A DNA stretch of 64,000 bases from the NCBI RefSeq assembly GCF_013409625.1, contig NZ_JACCBF010000001.1, positions 62,001-126,000 of the forward strand, in the 5' to 3' direction. Under the pieces are notes generated by a model. That model saw only the letters and a program-made list of their open reading frames with translations, searched no databases and was not told the origin of the DNA. The number at the start of each line of letters is the position of its first letter. Positions within the stretch are counted from its first letter, which is position 1. A program made the position numbers and the translations under genes. Below are positions 34,137-43,183 of the stretch, piece by piece. This stretch comes from Nocardioides kongjuensis (lineage in GTDB: Bacteria; Actinomycetota; Actinomycetes; Propionibacteriales; Nocardioidaceae).

Positions 34137-35605
34137 AGCGTGACGCACCAGCTCAGGACGCTGATGGTCGCCAAGGCGCCGAGCACGCGGGCGAACCACG
34201 GGTGGTCCTTGAACAGGAGCAGGACGACCAGCACGAAAAGAGGCGCCAGCGAGATCGAGTACCGGGAGACGATCGGGTGGTCGATGCCGACGTTCACGGC
34301 GTTCGACAACCGCAGGAGCGGCGGATACAGCAAGAAGCCGAGCAGGGCCGACACGCTGAGCAGACGCAGCGGGGATGTGGCCCGATTAGTCGCGTGACCT
34401 TCGGAGGTCGATTCGTCCGCGGGAGCACTGTCGGCCGGCGCGGGACGGTTGCCGGAGGTGCGGACGAGGACGGTGCCGACGGCTCCGGCGGCGCCGGCCA
34501 GGAGCCCACCCAGAACAGCGACCGTGACGGGGAGGGGAAGGGAGACGCCGGCGTTGCGGGCATACGCCCGGGGGAGACTGAGCGAGGCCGGGATGAGCTC
34601 GCTGTCGTCGGACCACGGGTCATGGAGGCTGAAGACCTCCCCCCAGACGCCGAGCAGCACCTTCGACCAGTCGGCGAGAACGTACCCGGCATAGATCTCG
34701 TCGTTGGTCATCGTGGCCCGTGAGCTGGTCCAGAGGCCGAACGCGACGATGGGGACGACGAGGATCGCGGCCAGGACGCCGGCCTGCCACCACCTCGGGA
34801 TCCAGCCACCTGTGAACTCGTAGCCTCGCCGCCGCGCCACCAGTCCGATCAGGCAGGCAATCAGGAACACGCCTCCGGGCAACGACGACGTCACTGCCAC
34901 GCCTGCCGCGAACGCTGTCGCGGCAGCCAGCCACCAGAAGCCGCGACCTGTCGTCATCCACCGGATCCCGGCCCCTGCGACGAGCGCCCCGCACAGCGGT
35001 GCCATCGACATCGGGTTCACCATGGTCGCGAAGACGAGAATGCCTCCTGCGGCGACGGGGGTGAGTGCTGCCGCCAGCAGGCTGCTGCCCCGCAATCCGA
35101 CCAGCCAGGCCATCGCCGCGCAGGCCACGACTCCCAGCAGGGTGACCACGGCCGCGTACTGCCGGTAGGAGTCGATCTCGTACCGCGGCGAACCGAGGAC
35201 GCGGTCGTGGACCTGGCGGAACAGTTCTCCGCCGAGGAAGTACGTGGGGTAGTGGATGTAGCCGGTCGTGTAGGAGCCAGACGGGATCAGGTTGGGGCGG
35301 GATTGCTTCGAGTGGCAGCGCGCCGTCCAGTCGACGTACGCGTGACCGGTGTAGCAGGTCCAGGTGTCGACGGTCTCCTGGTTGATCTTGTCCCCGCGGA
35401 ACGGGTAGTTGCCGTGGTGCACCTTGAAGGCGGTGTCGGCGTGCACGGTCTCGTCGATGGCGGAGAAGGGCTTGCCCTCGCCGGCGACCCGGTAGGTGAC
35501 GATCCCCAGCAGCGCGACCGTGCCGACGAGAATCGCGAGGCTCGACCACGTCCCGAGCCGGGAGGCGATGGAAGACGCTCGATGACCCGAGTGGTGGGAC
35601 CTCAT
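34130..35605 (-). CDS. Polytopic membrane protein, GT-C glycosyltransferase candidate
   Basis: A 491-residue protein with about ten to eleven membrane helices. A large first extracytoplasmic loop begins with A-I-D-E-T-V-H-A-D-T-A-F-K-V-H-H-G; an acidic pair in that loop is typical of GT-C enzymes, which use polyprenyl-phosphate sugars. I do not recognise a specific family. It is the first gene of the minus-strand glycan operon and diverges from the TIGR03936 gene. Confidence 0.75.
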   Translation of the reverse strand: MRSHHSGHRASSIASRLGTWSSLAILVGTVALLGIVTYRVAGEGKPFSAIDETVHADTAFKVHHGNYPFRGDKINQETVDTWTCYTGHAYVDWTARCHSKQSRPNLIPSGSYTTGYIHYPTYFLGGELFRQVHDRVLGSPRYEIDSYRQYAAVVTLLGVVACAAMAWLVGLRGSSLLAAALTPVAAGGILVFATMVNPMSMAPLCGALVAGAGIRWMTTGRGFWWLAAATAFAAGVAVTSSLPGGVFLIACLIGLVARRRGYEFTGGWIPRWWQAGVLAAILVVPIVAFGLWTSSRATMTNDEIYAGYVLADWSKVLLGVWGEVFSLHDPWSDDSELIPASLSLPRAYARNAGVSLPLPVTVAVLGGLLAGAAGAVGTVLVRTSGNRPAPADSAPADESTSEGHATNRATSPLRLLSVSALLGFLLYPPLLRLSNAVNVGIDHPIVSRYSISLAPLFVLVVLLLFKDHPWFARVLGALATISVLSWCVTLW

Positions 35606-35660
35606 GGAACCGGGATCCTAGTGCGGGGATACGAGTGCGCCTGGCTCCAGGGTGGTGCCC

Positions 35661-35672
35661 TAGCCTGTCGAC
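35661..35672 (+). promoter_or_regulatory. -10 box for a leaderless TIGR03936 message
   Basis: TAGCCT (35661-35666) is 6 nt before the GTG start. No Shine-Dalgarno sequence is present. Confidence 0.4.
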
Positions 35673-36392
35673 GTGCCGCGGAATCAGCCCGAACAACAGG
35701 CCCCGCCTGTCCAGAAGATCCGCATCCGGTACGCCAAGCGCGGCCGGCTGCGGTTCACCAGCCACCGGGACGTGAGTCGAGCGATCGAACGGGCCGTCGT
35801 GCGGGCCGGCATCCCGATGGCGTACTCCTCCGGCTTCCACCCGCACCCGCGGATCTCGTACGCCGGCGCCTCGCCGACCGGTGCGGCCAGCGAGTCGGAG
35901 TACGTCGAGCTCGGGCTCGCCGAGACCCGGGACCCGGCGGCGGTGGGGGAGGCGCTCGACGCCGTCCTGCCCGACGGGCTCGACGTCGTGGTGGCCGTCG
36001 ACGCGGCCACGACGGCTGCGGGATCGCTGGCTGACCTGCTGACCGCCAGCCACTGGCTGATCGACCTCGGAGGGACCGAGCCCGACCGGGCCAGGGCCGC
36101 GGTCGAGGCGTTCCTGGCGACGGAGTCGGTCACCGTGGAGCGGATGACCAAGAAGGGGCTGCGCTCGTTCGACTGCCGCGCGGCCGTGGTGCGGCTGCTG
36201 GTGACGCCCGAGGGCGACCTTGACCTGCTGCTCGAGCACACCGTGCCCGCCGTACGCCCGGACGACGTGCTCACCGGGCTGCGCGAGGTCAGCGGTCTCG
36301 ACGTGGCCGCGACGGGGTTGCTCACCCGGGTCGCGCAGGGCGTCCTCGAGCGGTCCACCGAGTCGATCGGCGACCCGCTCGCGACCCGCTGA
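35673..36392 (+). CDS. TIGR03936 family radical SAM-linked protein (DUF2344)
   Basis: A 239-residue protein with the family start Q-K-I-R-I-R-Y-A-K-R-G-R-L-R-F-T-S-H-R-D and S-S-G-F-H-P-H-P-R-I-S-Y. It has no SAM cluster motif itself and is known only as the partner, or fused C-terminal part, of TIGR03960 radical SAM proteins. Here the partner is 12.3 kb upstream, with the glycan cluster between. It lies just before rne, its usual neighbour. Confidence 0.92.
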   Translation: MPRNQPEQQAPPVQKIRIRYAKRGRLRFTSHRDVSRAIERAVVRAGIPMAYSSGFHPHPRISYAGASPTGAASESEYVELGLAETRDPAAVGEALDAVLPDGLDVVVAVDAATTAAGSLADLLTASHWLIDLGGTEPDRARAAVEAFLATESVTVERMTKKGLRSFDCRAAVVRLLVTPEGDLDLLLEHTVPAVRPDDVLTGLREVSGLDVAATGLLTRVAQGVLERSTESIGDPLATR

Positions 36393-36615
36393 CGGGCCAG
36401 GGATGCCGGCCGTGTGATGGCCGTGTGCGATACTCGCCACAGATTTCCACCCGCGCGCGTCCCACAGGACAGCGTGCGGAGAGATCGACGACGTTCTCGC
36501 CGGACGGCAGGTGACTGACCGCCCGGCACGGTGGAGACGGACCACCGCCCGACGCGACGCACACGGCGACCGCGGCAGGCGAGCGGCCCCGTCTCCGGCG
36601 ACGCATGACCGCGGA

Positions 36616-36692
36616 GGGTGTCGTCCCACGCAGGCTTGTGGCGCCGCCCTGGGCGAGCGCCGACGACACACCCCGGGCGCCGAGCGCCCGGG
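36616..36692 (+). promoter_or_regulatory. Structured 5' leader of the RNase E/G gene
   Basis: The 315-bp gap before this gene holds no credible gene. At its end GTGTCGTC (36618-36625) can pair with GACGACAC (36662-36669), enclosing smaller hairpins. A perfect 9-bp GC hairpin (36672-36680 with 36684-36692) stands right before the GGAGGAG ribosome site. RNase E genes in other bacteria are autoregulated through their 5' leader, so this may be a cleavage or access element. Confidence 0.45.
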
Positions 36693-36707
36693 TGGAGGAG
36701 TAGCGCA

Positions 36708-39629
36708 ATGACCGACGCGCCCACCGACACCCCGACCGAGGCTCCCGCCGACAAGGTGGAGAAGGCAGAGAAGCCGGAGAAGGCCGCGAAGCCGGCCAAG
36801 AAGGCGGCGGCCAAGAAGACCGCGGCGAAGAAGGCCACCACCGCCAAGAAGACCGCCGCCAAGAAGACGGCTGCGAAGAAGACGACGGCCAAGAAGACCG
36901 CCGCGAAGAAGACCACCGCGGCGAAGAAGACCACCGCGAGCCGGGCCAAGGCCAAGGCCGCGCCCGCGCCCACCTCCGAGCAGCTCGAGCTCGCCGCCGA
37001 GGTCGAGGAGGCCGCCCAGGCGCCCGTGGACCTCGAGGCCGCCGAGGCCGCGCCCGCGACCGCCGTTCTCTTCCAGGCGCCCGTCGCGCCGGTCGGGGAG
37101 CCTGCCGTCGAGGAGCCTGCCGCCGAGGACGAGCCGCTCGAGGAGCCGGCCGCTGACGAGCCGGCCGCTGAGGAGCCGGCCGTGGAGACCGAGGCTGCCG
37201 CCGACGAGGAGCCGGCTGCCGAGGAGTCCGCGGCCGAGGCGTCCGCGGACGAGCCGGCCGGGGACGAGCCGGCCGGGGACGAGTCGGCCGACGAGGACGA
37301 GGGCGAGGAGGGCGACGAGTCCGGCAACGGAACCGGTGCCGCTCGCCGGCGCCGTCGTCGCGGTGGCCGTCGCCGCCGCAAGCCGTCCGCGAACGCCGAG
37401 GGCGAGGACACCGAGTCCGCCGAGGGCGAGGACGCGGAGGGTGCCGATTCGGGCACCGCCAAGGACAAGGACGCCGAGAGCGCCGAGGGCGAGGACGCTG
37501 CCGCCGAGGGCGAGGAGTCCGAGGAGGGCGAGGGCGCCACGTCCGGCGGCTCCTCCTCGTCGCGCCGGCGTCGCCGGCGTCGCCGGGCCGGCGAGGGGGG
37601 CGGCGACAACGAGGGCGACGACCCCGAGAACACCGTGACCCGGGTCCGCAAGCCGCGTTCGTCGGAGGACGAGATCACCTCGATCTCCGGCTCCACCCGT
37701 CTCGAGGCCAAGAAGCAGCGCCGCCGCGAGGGCCGCGAGGCCGGCCGCCGCCGTGCACCGATCGTCAGCGAGGCCGAGTTCCTGGCCCGGCGCGAGTCCG
37801 TCGAGCGCGTGATGGCCGTGCGCCAGCGCAAGGACCTCACCCAGATCGCGGTGCTCGAGGACAAGGTCCTCGTCGAGCACTACGTCGCCCGCGAGTCGCA
37901 GACCTCGCTGATCGGCAACGTCTACCTCGGCCGCGTCCAGAACGTGCTGCCCTCCATGGAGGCGGCGTTCATCGACATCGGCAAGGGCCGCAACGCCGTG
38001 CTGTACGCCGGCGAGGTCAACTGGAGCGCGCTGGGCCACAAGGACGGCGAGCCCCGCAAGATCGAGTCGGTCCTGCAGTCGGGCCAGACGGTGCTGGTCC
38101 AGGTCACCAAGGACCCGATCGGCCACAAGGGTGCCCGGCTCACCAGCCAGGTCAGCCTCGCCGGCCGCTTCCTGGTCTACGTCCCGGACGGCACCACCTC
38201 CGGCATCTCCCGCAAGCTGCCCGACACCGAGCGCTCGCGCCTGAAGACGCTGCTCAAGGAGATCGTCCCCGACACCGCCGGCGTCATCGTGCGCACCGCG
38301 GCCGAGGGCGCCTCGGAGGAGGAGCTGACCCGCGACGTCGAGCGTCTCAAGGCACGCTGGGAGGACATCGAGGGCAAGGTCGCCAAGGGCAACGCCCCGC
38401 AGCTGCTGTACGGCGAGCCGGACCTGACCCTCAAGGTCGTCCGCGACCTGTTCACCGAGGACTTCGCCAAGCTCGTCGTCCAGGGTGACGACGCCTGGGC
38501 CACCGTCAAGGAGTACGTCGACCAGGTCGCCCCCGACCTCGCCGAGCGTCTCGAGCGCCACGAGTCCGGTGACGGCGTCCCGGACCTGTTCTCCACGTAC
38601 CGCATCGACGAGCAGATCGCGAAGGGCCTGGACCGCAAGGTCTGGCTGCCGTCGGGCGGCTCGCTGATCATCGACCGCACCGAGGCGATGACCGTCGTCG
38701 ACGTCAACACCGGCAAGTTCACCGGCTCGGGTGGCAACCTCGAGGAGACGGTCACCAAGAACAACCTCGAGGCCGCCGAGGAGATCGTGCGCCAGCTCCG
38801 GCTGCGCGACATCGGCGGCATCATCGTCGTCGACTTCATCGACATGGTGCTCGAGTCGAACCGCGACCTCGTGCTGCGTCGCCTGGTCGAGTGCCTGGGT
38901 CGCGACCGCACCCGTCACCAGGTCGCCGAGGTCACCTCGCTCGGCCTGGTGCAGATGACCCGCAAGCGGATCGGCACCGGCCTGCTCGAGGCGTTCAGCG
39001 AGACCTGCACGCACTGCCAGGGCCGCGGCATCGTCGTCCACGACCTGCCGGTCGAGCCGAAGCGTGGGGGAGGCGAGCAGGACGAGTCCCGCCGCCCGAG
39101 CCGGCGCCGCAAGGGCAAGGGCGGCAACCAGGCCGACAACCAGGCGGAGACGCCCGCCGAGGCGCCGAAGGCGGTGCCGTCACCGAAGGACATCGCCGCG
39201 ATGGCCAAGCCGGCCGACCACGAGCACGAGAACCCGGAGGTCGAGGCCCCCGAGGTCGAGGCTCCCGAGGTCGAGGCTCCCGAGGTCGAGCAGCCGGTCG
39301 TCGAGGCGGCGCACGTCGAGAAGGCATCCGTCGAGGTCCAGGAAGCCGAGCCGGAGCCGGAGCCGGAGCCCGAGCCGGAGCCGGAGCCGGAGCCCGAGCC
39401 GGCCCCCGTCGCCACCACGACCGTGGTGACCCGGACCCGCCGTCGCGCGGCCACGCGTCCCGCGGGCCCGCCGGCCGAGGTCGCAGAGCCCGCTGCCCAG
39501 GCGGCTCCCGAGGCGACCCCGGAGAGCACGGACGAGCCGACGGCGGACGCCTCGCACGAGGACTCCCACGAGGAGCCGCACGTCGAGCACGTCCCGATCA
39601 AGCGCAAGGGTGGCTCGCGCAAGCGCTAG
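36708..39629 (+). CDS. rne: Ribonuclease E/G with long low-complexity arms
   Basis: A 973-residue endoribonuclease for mRNA decay and rRNA processing. The N-terminal arm has Lys/Ala repeats (A-A-K-K-T units, about 25-80), then Glu/Ala/Pro-rich acidic stretches and two Arg-rich patches (about 210-225 and 285-295). The core follows: S1 domain from about 398 (S-L-I-G-N-V-Y-L-G-R), catalytic Asp in V-D-V-N-T-G (about 664) and D-F-I-D-M (about 707), and Zn-link C-T-H-C-Q-G-R-G (about 766). The C-terminal arm has V-E-A-P-E and E-P repeats. The ATG follows GGAGGAG. Confidence 0.95.
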   Translation: MTDAPTDTPTEAPADKVEKAEKPEKAAKPAKKAAAKKTAAKKATTAKKTAAKKTAAKKTTAKKTAAKKTTAAKKTTASRAKAKAAPAPTSEQLELAAEVEEAAQAPVDLEAAEAAPATAVLFQAPVAPVGEPAVEEPAAEDEPLEEPAADEPAAEEPAVETEAAADEEPAAEESAAEASADEPAGDEPAGDESADEDEGEEGDESGNGTGAARRRRRRGGRRRRKPSANAEGEDTESAEGEDAEGADSGTAKDKDAESAEGEDAAAEGEESEEGEGATSGGSSSSRRRRRRRRAGEGGGDNEGDDPENTVTRVRKPRSSEDEITSISGSTRLEAKKQRRREGREAGRRRAPIVSEAEFLARRESVERVMAVRQRKDLTQIAVLEDKVLVEHYVARESQTSLIGNVYLGRVQNVLPSMEAAFIDIGKGRNAVLYAGEVNWSALGHKDGEPRKIESVLQSGQTVLVQVTKDPIGHKGARLTSQVSLAGRFLVYVPDGTTSGISRKLPDTERSRLKTLLKEIVPDTAGVIVRTAAEGASEEELTRDVERLKARWEDIEGKVAKGNAPQLLYGEPDLTLKVVRDLFTEDFAKLVVQGDDAWATVKEYVDQVAPDLAERLERHESGDGVPDLFSTYRIDEQIAKGLDRKVWLPSGGSLIIDRTEAMTVVDVNTGKFTGSGGNLEETVTKNNLEAAEEIVRQLRLRDIGGIIVVDFIDMVLESNRDLVLRRLVECLGRDRTRHQVAEVTSLGLVQMTRKRIGTGLLEAFSETCTHCQGRGIVVHDLPVEPKRGGGEQDESRRPSRRRKGKGGNQADNQAETPAEAPKAVPSPKDIAAMAKPADHEHENPEVEAPEVEAPEVEAPEVEQPVVEAAHVEKASVEVQEAEPEPEPEPEPEPEPEPEPAPVATTTVVTRTRRRAATRPAGPPAEVAEPAAQAAPEATPESTDEPTADASHEDSHEEPHVEHVPIKRKGGSRKR
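39238..39404 (+). repeat. Tandem in-frame repeats in the RNase E C-terminal arm
   Basis: Four copies of a 15-bp unit coding V-E-A-P-E lie at about 39237-39288, followed by 6-bp units coding E-P at about 39350-39402. A 12-bp Lys/Ala-coding repeat lies at the other end of the gene (about 36800-36945). These can change copy number by slippage without breaking the frame. Confidence 0.8.
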
Positions 39630-39638
39630 TCATCACCA

Positions 39639-39688
39639 CGCAGCCGGGCCGGAGGCCCCGTTTTGGCGGAATCCGGCCCGGCTGCGTA
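39639..39688 (+). terminator. Terminator hairpin after rne
   Basis: A perfect 15-bp GC-rich stem (39639-39653 with 39674-39688) closes a 20-nt loop, 10 bp after the rne stop. The following bases (AACATTGTTCGT) are relatively T-rich. It separates rne from rplU, which therefore probably has its own promoter in the remaining gap. Confidence 0.65.
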
Positions 39689-39815
39689 ACATTGTTCGTC
39701 GGTGCGCCGCCGAGGCGTGCCGTTCTGCTGGCACCCGGCATCTTGCGACGTAGTCGCGGCGTGGGATCCGCAGTGTGCCGTAGACAACAGACGTTGAACC
39801 AGAAGGAGCCCGGTG

Positions 39816-40118
39816 GTGTACGCGATCGTGCGCGCAGGCGCGAAGCAGGAGAAGGTCGCTGTCGGCGACGTCATCGAGATCGACAAGGTCTCCACGCCCG
39901 TCGGCGACACCCTGACCCTGCCGGTCGTGCTCGCCGTTGACGGCGACAAGGTGACGGCCACCGGCCTCGACAAGGCGGCCGTGACGGTCGAGGTCCTCGG
40001 TGCCGCCAAGGGCCCGAAGATCGTCATCCAGAAGTACAAGAACAAGACCGGCTACAAGAAGCGCCAGGGTCACCGCCAGAAGTACACCCAGGTCAAGGTC
40101 ACCGACATCAAGCTCTGA
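39816..40118 (+). CDS. rplU: 50S ribosomal protein L21
   Basis: A 100-residue L21 with the family start [13 protein letters not shown] and the C-terminal [12 protein letters not shown] region that contacts 23S rRNA. Two GTG codons are adjacent (39813 and 39816); the second gives the usual M-Y-A-I-V and better spacing (7 nt) from GGAG. It forms the conserved rplU-rpmA-obg cluster. Confidence 0.97.
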   Translation: MYAIVRAGAKQEKVAVGDVIEIDKVSTPVGDTLTLPVVLAVDGDKVTATGLDKAAVTVEVLGAAKGPKIVIQKYKNKTGYKKRQGHRQKYTQVKVTDIKL

Positions 40119-40152
40119 CCTCCGGTCAGCACGACACCCCAAGGACTGAAAC

Positions 40153-40407
40153 ATGGCACACAAGAAGGGCGCGGCGTCCACCAAGAACGGCCGCGACTCC
40201 AACGCCCAGCGCCTCGGCGTGAAGCGCTTCGGCGGCCAGCTCGTCAACGCCGGCGAGATCATCGTTCGCCAGCGCGGCACCCACTTCCACCCGGGCTCCG
40301 GCGTCGGCCGTGGCGGCGACGACACGCTGTTCGCGCTGATCCCCGGCTCGGTGGAGTTCGGCAAGAAGCGCGGCCGCAAGGTCGTCAACATCGTCCCGGG
40401 TGAGTGA
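40153..40407 (+). CDS. rpmA: 50S ribosomal protein L27
   Basis: An 84-residue L27 with the standard [17 protein letters not shown] start, no cleavable N-terminal extension, and G-T-H-F-H-P-G. It lies 34 bp after rplU. A perfect small hairpin overlaps its stop codon. Confidence 0.98.
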   Translation: MAHKKGAASTKNGRDSNAQRLGVKRFGGQLVNAGEIIVRQRGTHFHPGSGVGRGGDDTLFALIPGSVEFGKKRGRKVVNIVPGE

Positions 40408-40420
40408 GCAACGCTCACTC
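40402..40420 (+). terminator. Small hairpin over the rpmA stop codon
   Basis: GAGTGAGC (40402-40409) pairs perfectly with GCTCACTC (40413-40420) around an AAC loop. The rpmA TGA is inside the left arm. It may protect the 3' end of the ribosomal mRNA. Confidence 0.4.
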
Positions 40421-40433
40421 CGACCTGAGGCTT

Positions 40434-40464
40434 CGAAGGGCGTCCCGGTTCGGGGCGCCCTTCG
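40434..40464 (+). terminator. Terminator or attenuator between rpmA and obg
   Basis: A 14-bp stem with one T-G pair (40434-40447 with 40451-40464) closes a GTT loop and is followed by CCCATTTCT. It lies 27 bp before the ObgE gene and probably reduces read-through from the ribosomal protein genes. Confidence 0.65.
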
Positions 40465-40490
40465 CCCATTTCTACTGAAAGACTGAATCC

Positions 40491-42053
40491 ATGGCCGTCC
40501 CCACCTTCGTCGACCGCGTGGTCCTGTCCGTGTCCGCCGGTCGCGGCGGCAACGGCGTCGCGTCCGTGCACCGCGAGAAGTTCAAGCCGCTCGGCGGCCC
40601 CGACGGTGGCAACGGCGGTCCGGGGGGCTCGGTCATCCTGCGCGTCGACCCCGACGTCACGACGCTGCTCGACTACCACCACAGCCCGCGGCGCAAGGCC
40701 GAGCACGGCGGCCACGGTGCCGGTGACCGGCGCAACGGCTCGCACGGCGCTGACCTGGTGCTCGCCGTCCCCGCGGGGACGGTCGTCAAGCACCGCAACG
40801 GCGAGGTCGTCGCCGACCTGGTGACGCCCGGCGCCGAGCTCGTCGTCGCCCAGGGCGGGCGCGGCGGCCTCGGCAACGCCGCGCTGGCCTCCAAGACCCG
40901 CAAGGCCCCCGGCTTCGCGCTGCTCGGCGAGCCCGGCGACGAGCTGGAGGTCGTGCTCGAGCTCAAGGTCGTCGCCGACGTCGGCCTGGTCGGCTACCCC
41001 AGTGCCGGCAAGTCCAGCCTGATCGCCGCGATCTCGCGCGCGCGTCCCAAGATCGCCGACTACCCGTTCACCACCCTGGTCCCCAACCTCGGCGTCGTCA
41101 CCGCGGGCGAGACGGTCTTCACCGTCGCCGACGTGCCCGGCCTGATCGAGGGCGCGGCCGAGGGACGCGGCCTCGGCCACGACTTCCTGCGCCACATCGA
41201 GCGCTGCGCCGCGATCGTGCACGTCCTCGACACGGCCACCCTCGAGCCGGGGCGCAACCCGCTCGACGACCTCGACGTGATCGAGGACGAGCTGCGCCGG
41301 TACGGCGGCCTCGACGACCGGCCGCGCCTGGTCGCGCTCAACAAGGTCGACGTGCCCGACGGCCGCGGCATCGCCGAGCTCGTCGTGGAGGAGCTGCGCG
41401 AGCGCGGCCTGCGGGTCTTCGAGATCTCCGCGGTGTCCGGCGAGGGCACCCGCGAGCTGGTCTACGCGATGGCCGAGATCGTGCTCGAGGCCCGCCGGGC
41501 CAAGGCCACCGAGATCCCGGCGCGGATCGTCGTACGTCCCAAGGCGGTCGACGACGACGGCTTCACCGTCAAGCGGACCGGCGCCGGCTGGCGGGTCCGC
41601 GGTGCGAAGCCGGAGCGCTGGGTGCGCCAGACCGACTTCAGCAACGACGAGGCCGTCGGCTACCTCGCCGACCGGCTCAACCGCCTCGGCGTCGAGACCA
41701 AGCTCCTCGAGATGGGTGCCGAGGAGGGCGACGCCGTCCTCATCGGGCCCACCGAGAACGCGGTGGTCTTCGACTTCAAGCCCGGCATCGACGCCGGGGC
41801 CGAGAACCTGTCGCGCCGCGGCGAGGACGACCGGTTCCACGAGGAGCGACCCGCTGCTGCCCGTCGTCGCGAGATCCAGGAGCAGATGGGCGAGCGGGCC
41901 GAGAACGAGACCCGTGCCGACGTCGCGCGCCGCATCGACCAGCCCGACGTCTACGGTCCGAGCTCCTTCGAGATCGGCTCCGCGGACGACCCGGACACGA
42001 AGCCGGTGACCGGCTTCGAGGACGACTGGCTGGAGGACGACCCCGGTGAGTGA
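40491..42053 (+). CDS. obgE: GTPase ObgE/CgtA
   Basis: A 520-residue GTPase with the Gly-rich Obg fold (about 1-160, with G-G-x-G-G-N and D-G-G-N-G-G-P-G-G), the G domain with Walker [10 protein letters not shown] (about 165-175), G3 [16 protein letters not shown] and N-K-V-D, then the OCT domain (about 335-430, ending in F-K-P-G). A charged tail of about 85 residues follows. It acts in 50S assembly and stress control. Its stop overlaps proB by 8 nt. Confidence 0.97.
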   Translation: MAVPTFVDRVVLSVSAGRGGNGVASVHREKFKPLGGPDGGNGGPGGSVILRVDPDVTTLLDYHHSPRRKAEHGGHGAGDRRNGSHGADLVLAVPAGTVVKHRNGEVVADLVTPGAELVVAQGGRGGLGNAALASKTRKAPGFALLGEPGDELEVVLELKVVADVGLVGYPSAGKSSLIAAISRARPKIADYPFTTLVPNLGVVTAGETVFTVADVPGLIEGAAEGRGLGHDFLRHIERCAAIVHVLDTATLEPGRNPLDDLDVIEDELRRYGGLDDRPRLVALNKVDVPDGRGIAELVVEELRERGLRVFEISAVSGEGTRELVYAMAEIVLEARRAKATEIPARIVVRPKAVDDDGFTVKRTGAGWRVRGAKPERWVRQTDFSNDEAVGYLADRLNRLGVETKLLEMGAEEGDAVLIGPTENAVVFDFKPGIDAGAENLSRRGEDDRFHEERPAAARRREIQEQMGERAENETRADVARRIDQPDVYGPSSFEIGSADDPDTKPVTGFEDDWLEDDPGE

Positions 42054-43161
42054 GCGCGCCCTCGTGACGCAGGCGCGCCGGGTCGTGGTCAAGGTCGGCT
42101 CCTCGTCGCTGACCACGGCGTCCGGCGGCATCGACCCGGAGCGGATGAGTGCGCTGGTCGACGTCCTCGCGGCCGCTCGTGCGCGGGGCGCCGAGGTGGT
42201 CCTGGTGTCCTCCGGCGCGATCGCGGCGGGACTCGCGCCGCTCGGCCTCAAGAAGCGGCCGCGCGGCCTCGCAGCCCAGCAGGCCGCGGCCAGCGTCGGC
42301 CAGGGCCTGCTGGTGCACCGCTACACCGAGGAGCTCGCTCGCCACGGCCTGATCGCCGGGCAGGTGCTGCTCACGCTCGACGACGTCACCCGGCGCTCCC
42401 ACTACCGCAACGCGCACCAGACGTTCGCGCAGCTGCTCGAGCTCGGCGTGATCCCGATCGTCAACGAGAACGACACCGTGGCGACCACCGAGATCCGGTT
42501 CGGCGACAACGACCGCCTCGCGGCCCTCGTCGCCCACCTGGTCCACGCCGACCTGCTGGTGCTGCTCTCCGACGTCGACGGCCTGTACGACGGCCCGCCG
42601 TCACGCCCCGGCGCCCAGTTGATCCCCGACGTGCGCACGGACGCCGACCTCGCCGACGTGGTGGTCGGCTCGGTCGGCGCGGCCGGCGTCGGCACCGGTG
42701 GCATGGTGACCAAGGTCGACGCCGCCGCGATCGCCACCGGCTCCGGCATCCCCGTCGTCCTCACCTCGGCCGACCGCGCCGGCGAGGCGCTGGCGGGCAA
42801 GCCGGTCGGGACCCTGTTCCACCCCACCGGCAAGCGCCGCCCCACGCGGCTGCTGTGGCTGCGCCACGCCACCGAGGCCAAGGGCGCCCTCGTCCTCGAC
42901 GCGGGCGCCGTCCGCGCCGTCGTCGAGCGCCGGGCCTCGCTGCTCGCGGCCGGCGTGACCGGTGTCCAGGGCGACTTCAGCGCCGGCGACCCGGTCGACC
43001 TGCTCGACCCCGACAGCACCGTCGTGGCCCGCGGCCTGGTCAACTTCGACGCCTCCGAGGTGCCGAACCTGCTGGGCCGCTCGTCGAAGGAGCTCAAGCG
43101 CGACCTGGGGGCGGCCTACGAGCGCGAGGTCATCCACCGCGACGACCTCGTCATCCTCTGA
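42046..43161 (+). CDS. proB: Glutamate 5-kinase
   Basis: A 371-residue enzyme catalysing the first step of proline synthesis, ATP-dependent phosphorylation of glutamate. The amino acid kinase domain (about 10-255: [43 protein letters not shown]) is followed by a PUA domain (about 275-360). The GTG start lies within the last codons of obgE (8-nt overlap). proA is not next to it. Confidence 0.97.
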   Translation: MSERALVTQARRVVVKVGSSSLTTASGGIDPERMSALVDVLAAARARGAEVVLVSSGAIAAGLAPLGLKKRPRGLAAQQAAASVGQGLLVHRYTEELARHGLIAGQVLLTLDDVTRRSHYRNAHQTFAQLLELGVIPIVNENDTVATTEIRFGDNDRLAALVAHLVHADLLVLLSDVDGLYDGPPSRPGAQLIPDVRTDADLADVVVGSVGAAGVGTGGMVTKVDAAAIATGSGIPVVLTSADRAGEALAGKPVGTLFHPTGKRRPTRLLWLRHATEAKGALVLDAGAVRAVVERRASLLAAGVTGVQGDFSAGDPVDLLDPDSTVVARGLVNFDASEVPNLLGRSSKELKRDLGAAYEREVIHRDDLVIL

Positions 43162-43183
43162 GTCACCCGCTGAGTCACCCGCT
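43160..43183. repeat. 12-bp tandem direct repeat at a convergent gene junction
   Basis: GAGTCACCCGCT is present twice in a row, one copy right after the proB stop and the second covering the stop codon of the minus-strand monooxygenase. Each copy contains TCA, a stop on the minus strand, so the duplication did not alter the protein end greatly. Confidence 0.7.

Noticed and set aside
23420..35610. A mobile element carrying the glycan block
   Set aside because: I found no transposase, integrase, terminal repeat or tRNA gene at the edges, so only an unexplained insertion or rearrangement can be stated.
34620..39041. A 1473-codon open frame on the minus strand opposite rne
   Set aside because: It runs antisense through RNase E and continues through the rne leader, the TIGR03936 gene and the GT-C gene. 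Its composition (Gly/Arg/Leu runs) is the mirror of the Lys/Ala/Glu repeats. Long antisense frames are expected at this GC content.
39238..39404. Short tandem repeats as a possible CRISPR array
   Set aside because: The units are 15 and 6 bp, in frame and without spacers. They code for V-E-A-P-E and E-P repeats of RNase E.
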